From: Ramazzottius varieornatus
Lineage: Eukaryota; Tardigrada; Eutardigrada; Parachela; Ramazzottiidae
Reading direction: 5' to 3'
Length of the DNA stretch: 64,000 nucleotides
NCBI GenBank assembly: GCA_001949185.1
Contig: BDGG01000002.1
Coordinates: 6,848,772 to 6,912,771, forward strand
The position numbers were made by a program, and so were the translations under genes. Position 1 is the first letter of the stretch. Each line of letters begins with the position of its first letter. Under the pieces are notes generated by a model. The model had not been told where the DNA came from and did not search any database. It saw only the letters and a program-made list of their open reading frames with translations. Positions 61,553 to 64,000 of this stretch are shown here, in pieces.

Positions 61553-63581
61553 CGATGGAAGGTAACTTAAGCGGAATGTCCGGAGAGAGCGAAGATGAGG
61601 AGGTTTCCGAAAATAGCGGAAAGAAATATCGGGCAGCTGGTGGAAAAATCGTTACCAAACGAAGAACGGTACTACGTTCTGAAATCCAACAGAAAGCCAG
61701 GTAACCAAACACCTTTGGACACCCAGGAGCTCGGATTAACACAGTGCTGCAATGAGAAACGTGAATACTGTTGCAGAAAGATGTTTGTGGAAAAAGTGAG
61801 CAAGTTGGTGAAAGATGATTCGTCCTGCGAGCGGAAATTTTGGGAAGTCGAAAACCAGCAGCGTTTTGGTCGACCATGAGGCGTCTTGTCAATAAAGATT
61901 TGGGTGACAGGCTCGACTTTGTTTGCCGCAGTAAGTGCAAGGTAGTGTGGAAGCATGACCAAAGCATCAACACCGGTCCATTAAACCCCCATGTCCAGAA
62001 GTGCGGTGTAAAAGCTAGCCGGCCAAGAATAACGAGCTTTCTGGAAATGCACAAGCTTCTTTTGGTTGCCAAACAAGAAGTCTCGAAGGTGTGTGCTCGA
62101 TTTTGTGCTGTAGACGGAAGAAGCTTTAAAGAAGTGAGTGGCAAAGGATTTAGAGCTCTGATTGACACCGTGATCGATGCTACAATGAAGTACGGCCATG
62201 CTGGCAGACCTTCGGTCAGAGATATGATTCCTGATCCGACGACAATCAGCAACTACATTGAGAGCGAAGTCAGAAAAATTCGTCAGTTTCTGCTGGAAGA
62301 AATCAGACCTATACTGCCTATGAACGGTGGTGGTATAACTCCTGACTTTTGGGAGCAAGAATACACCAAATTATCTTACTTAGGTAAACAAATCTCTGCA
62401 GTTTAAATAGTGTGATGCGCTGTTTTACTGCCGTTTATAAAATTAAGTGTTTTGATTGCAGGGTGTTCAGTGCAGGGTGCTGGGTGCTCGTTGAGCTTGT
62501 AACTTATTAGAGATCCGATCCTATTATTCAGCCATATGGGATAATACTGTGTTTTGCCTATGGAGTAATACTGTGTTTTCTTTTTTAGCGGGAATACCCA
62601 CGTCGAGATGTTGACTTCAATCCTAGCTGACTACGACAAGCTGGAAGTGATCTTGGCAAACCGGAACGAATTACAGCTACTTCCAACCAGCAGATAACGA
62701 ATTCAGGAGATTCATGACGAGCCCGTAAGAGATATTACGATTCAAATCTCTGCTTCGAAGACTCCTACGCTGCATCTGGTCGCTTGGGCTTACATCGAGC
62801 TTATCCGTCATTTCAAAGAGTATACCCCTTCCGATTTTGCCGACGTCAGAGCTCTGCAAAAACACGCAGAAAATGATTTCACTAAGAAGCTTCAGATTGA
62901 TGAACTTCACAAGAGAGCTGTCTTTCTGAACTCGTCCATGAAGCACCTCAACTTCCTGAAAGCGGAAGAACGTGTGGCTGTACTCACGCGCGTCATGGCT
63001 GAGGTGCAGAAGGTCCCGATGGGAGAAAAGATCGGAGCTCCTACTGCAGAAGGTGAAAGCAACTTGTTCTATTTTTGTAACATCAACTGATACGTTTCAA
63101 GATCTCCCCCAAATATACCAGAATTGTCAGCTAATTACTAGAGCGGTACTCTTACAAAACTTTATTTGAAAATCGAGAGTTTGAGCCGATTCAGTATGAT
63201 GACAAACACAGTATAGAGAGCTTCCACCTTCCAGCTGTCAACGTCGCAGCCAAAGAGCCACGAAAGTTCAACCTGAAAGCCATGGCGAAGTAATCTACGG
63301 ACAGGCCCATAGAAAATGAAGTGGAGAAGTATCTCAGACTACCTAGTCCTCCGGAGGAACAAGATGTTTGGAGTTTCTGGATCGAAAAGCAGAAGGATTT
63401 TCCTCGAATGAGTAGCTATGCACTACGTTGTCTTTCTGTACCTGGTACCTGTACTCCTTCCGAGCGTCTTTTCAGTAGATCTGGAACTGCAGTTGACGAA
63501 AAGCGAATGTCGTTAGATCCCCAGACCCTAAGTGATCTTATGGTTATTCAGTCTAATTACGAGTTTCCCGATTCTGAGTAA
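61553..63581 (+). pseudogene. decayed hAT (BED-type) transposase, copy 2
   Basis: Plus strand. The first frame begins MEGNLSGMSGESEDEEVSEN. A BED-like zinc finger is seen at about 61920-62000 (CRSKCKVVW ... NPHVQKCG), then the hAT N-terminal domain (ISKVCARFCAVDGRSFKEVS-like, GFRALIDTVID, PDPTTISNYI) to a stop at 62404. After a gap, the fragment 62600-63090 (HVEMLTSILADYDKLEVILA, HKRAVFLNSSMKHLNFLK) carries in-frame stops. The C-terminal dimerisation domain, 63321..63581, is intact (LPSPPEEQDVWSFW, ALRCLSVPGTCTPSERLFSR, SGTAVDEKR, LMVIQSNYEF). Several frames, stops and missing central catalytic sequence show it is dead. Flanking GCAGCG repeats lie on both sides. Confidence 0.85.
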
Positions 63582-63604
63582 TTTCATATCAAGGACACAA
63601 AATT

Positions 63605-63765
63605 TATATGCAGCGCAGTAGCAGCCGTTTACAGTCATTTACAGCGCAGCAGCGTAGTCCCACCGGGCAAAGTTTACGCAGCGCAGCACAGCATGCAGCG
63701 GATACGTAACCCACACAGCACAGATGCAGCGTACTTTCTGACCTGCGGCGCAGTGCTCTACCATG
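63605..63765. repeat. GCAGCGCAG-type repeat, right of hAT copy 2
   Basis: Direct-orientation partner of 61310-61440: shares the GCAGCGCAGCACAGC core and the end GACCTGCGGCGCAGTGCTCTA. Confidence 0.6.
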
Positions 63766-63789
63766 GTCTTCCGTAAACGAGATATCACT

Positions 63790-63990
63790 GGCGAGTTCGC
63801 CATTCAGCACTATACCGATATATCGATAATATATCGATATGGCGTGATACGATATCGCCGAATATTTCATTGCGTTATTCGATATGAGCTTCATATCGAT
63901 ATTTTCGATAAGAAATCTGCCGCATATTTTATCGCAAAGATTCGATATATTTCGATACGATATCGGTATACCGTATCGTTGCCAGCCCTA
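63790..63990. repeat. CGATATCG-rich block ending in a hAT-like terminus
   Basis: Palindromic TATATCGATA words as at 59275-59445. It closes with GTTGCCAGCCCTA; read from the outside this is TAGGGCTGGCAAC, which resembles terminal inverted repeats of hAT elements. The sequence after it (TGAGGAAG) would be a candidate 8-bp target duplication. Confidence 0.6.
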
Positions 63991-64000
63991 TGAGGAAGTC

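Noticed and set aside
61503-62252. 249-codon minus-strand frame over hAT copy 2
   Set aside because: It is antisense to the recognised BED/hAT N-terminal domain on the plus strand.

Overview
This window is nuclear DNA of an invertebrate animal. It shows intron-rich genes with mostly short introns (about 55-150 nt, GT-AG), packed on both strands and separated by short intergenic gaps, alongside animal-specific families (a ROR-type receptor, LASP, DLGAP, FAIM, Na+/K+-ATPase alpha, a Ly6 protein). The compact architecture fits a small-genome protostome; a tardigrade is my best guess, but nothing in the window proves it. All exon structures below were read by hand from splice-site consensus, reading-frame phase and similarity to remembered families; no search was run.

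Layout. 0-4.4 kb: tail of an unknown gene, intronless CDC123 (-), and a divergently placed HP1-like chromodomain gene (+). 5.3-13.4 kb: a 12-exon LASP homologue (LIM, two nebulin repeats, SH3) enlarged to 738 aa by a Gln/Pro/Tyr-rich linker; its largest intron holds a complete alpha-1,3-fucosyltransferase gene on the other strand. 13.9-17.5 kb: FAIM (-), a Gly-rich probably secreted protein (+), a Ly6-like GPI-type protein (-). 17.5-21.4 kb: poorly resolved, with a small two-exon candidate. 21.4-24.6 kb: DLGAP/SAPAP homologue (+) and a 77-aa membrane protein (+). 25.6-33.2 kb: Na+/K+-ATPase alpha (18 exons) and asparagine synthetase (7 exons), both complete. 33.2-37.6 kb: two unrecognised genes ending tail to tail. 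37.6-43.9 kb: gene-poor. 44.0-48.9 kb: ROR-family receptor (Ig, Frizzled, kringle, TM, kinase-like). 49.2-56.4 kb: HOOK, RPL18 and NUP50, all on the minus strand. 56.9-64.0 kb: transposon graveyard with two decayed hAT transposases and several repeat families.

The genes do not form a pathway; most are housekeeping or cytoskeletal/signalling genes. What stands out beyond the genes is two families of short dispersed palindromes placed mainly in introns (arms AAGTGRCGCA and ACCTGCATAC), a ROR kinase domain missing the usual beta-3 lysine, a Glu at the classical ouabain-sensitivity position 111 of the Na+/K+-ATPase, and a GC-AG intron inside the LASP SH3 domain.
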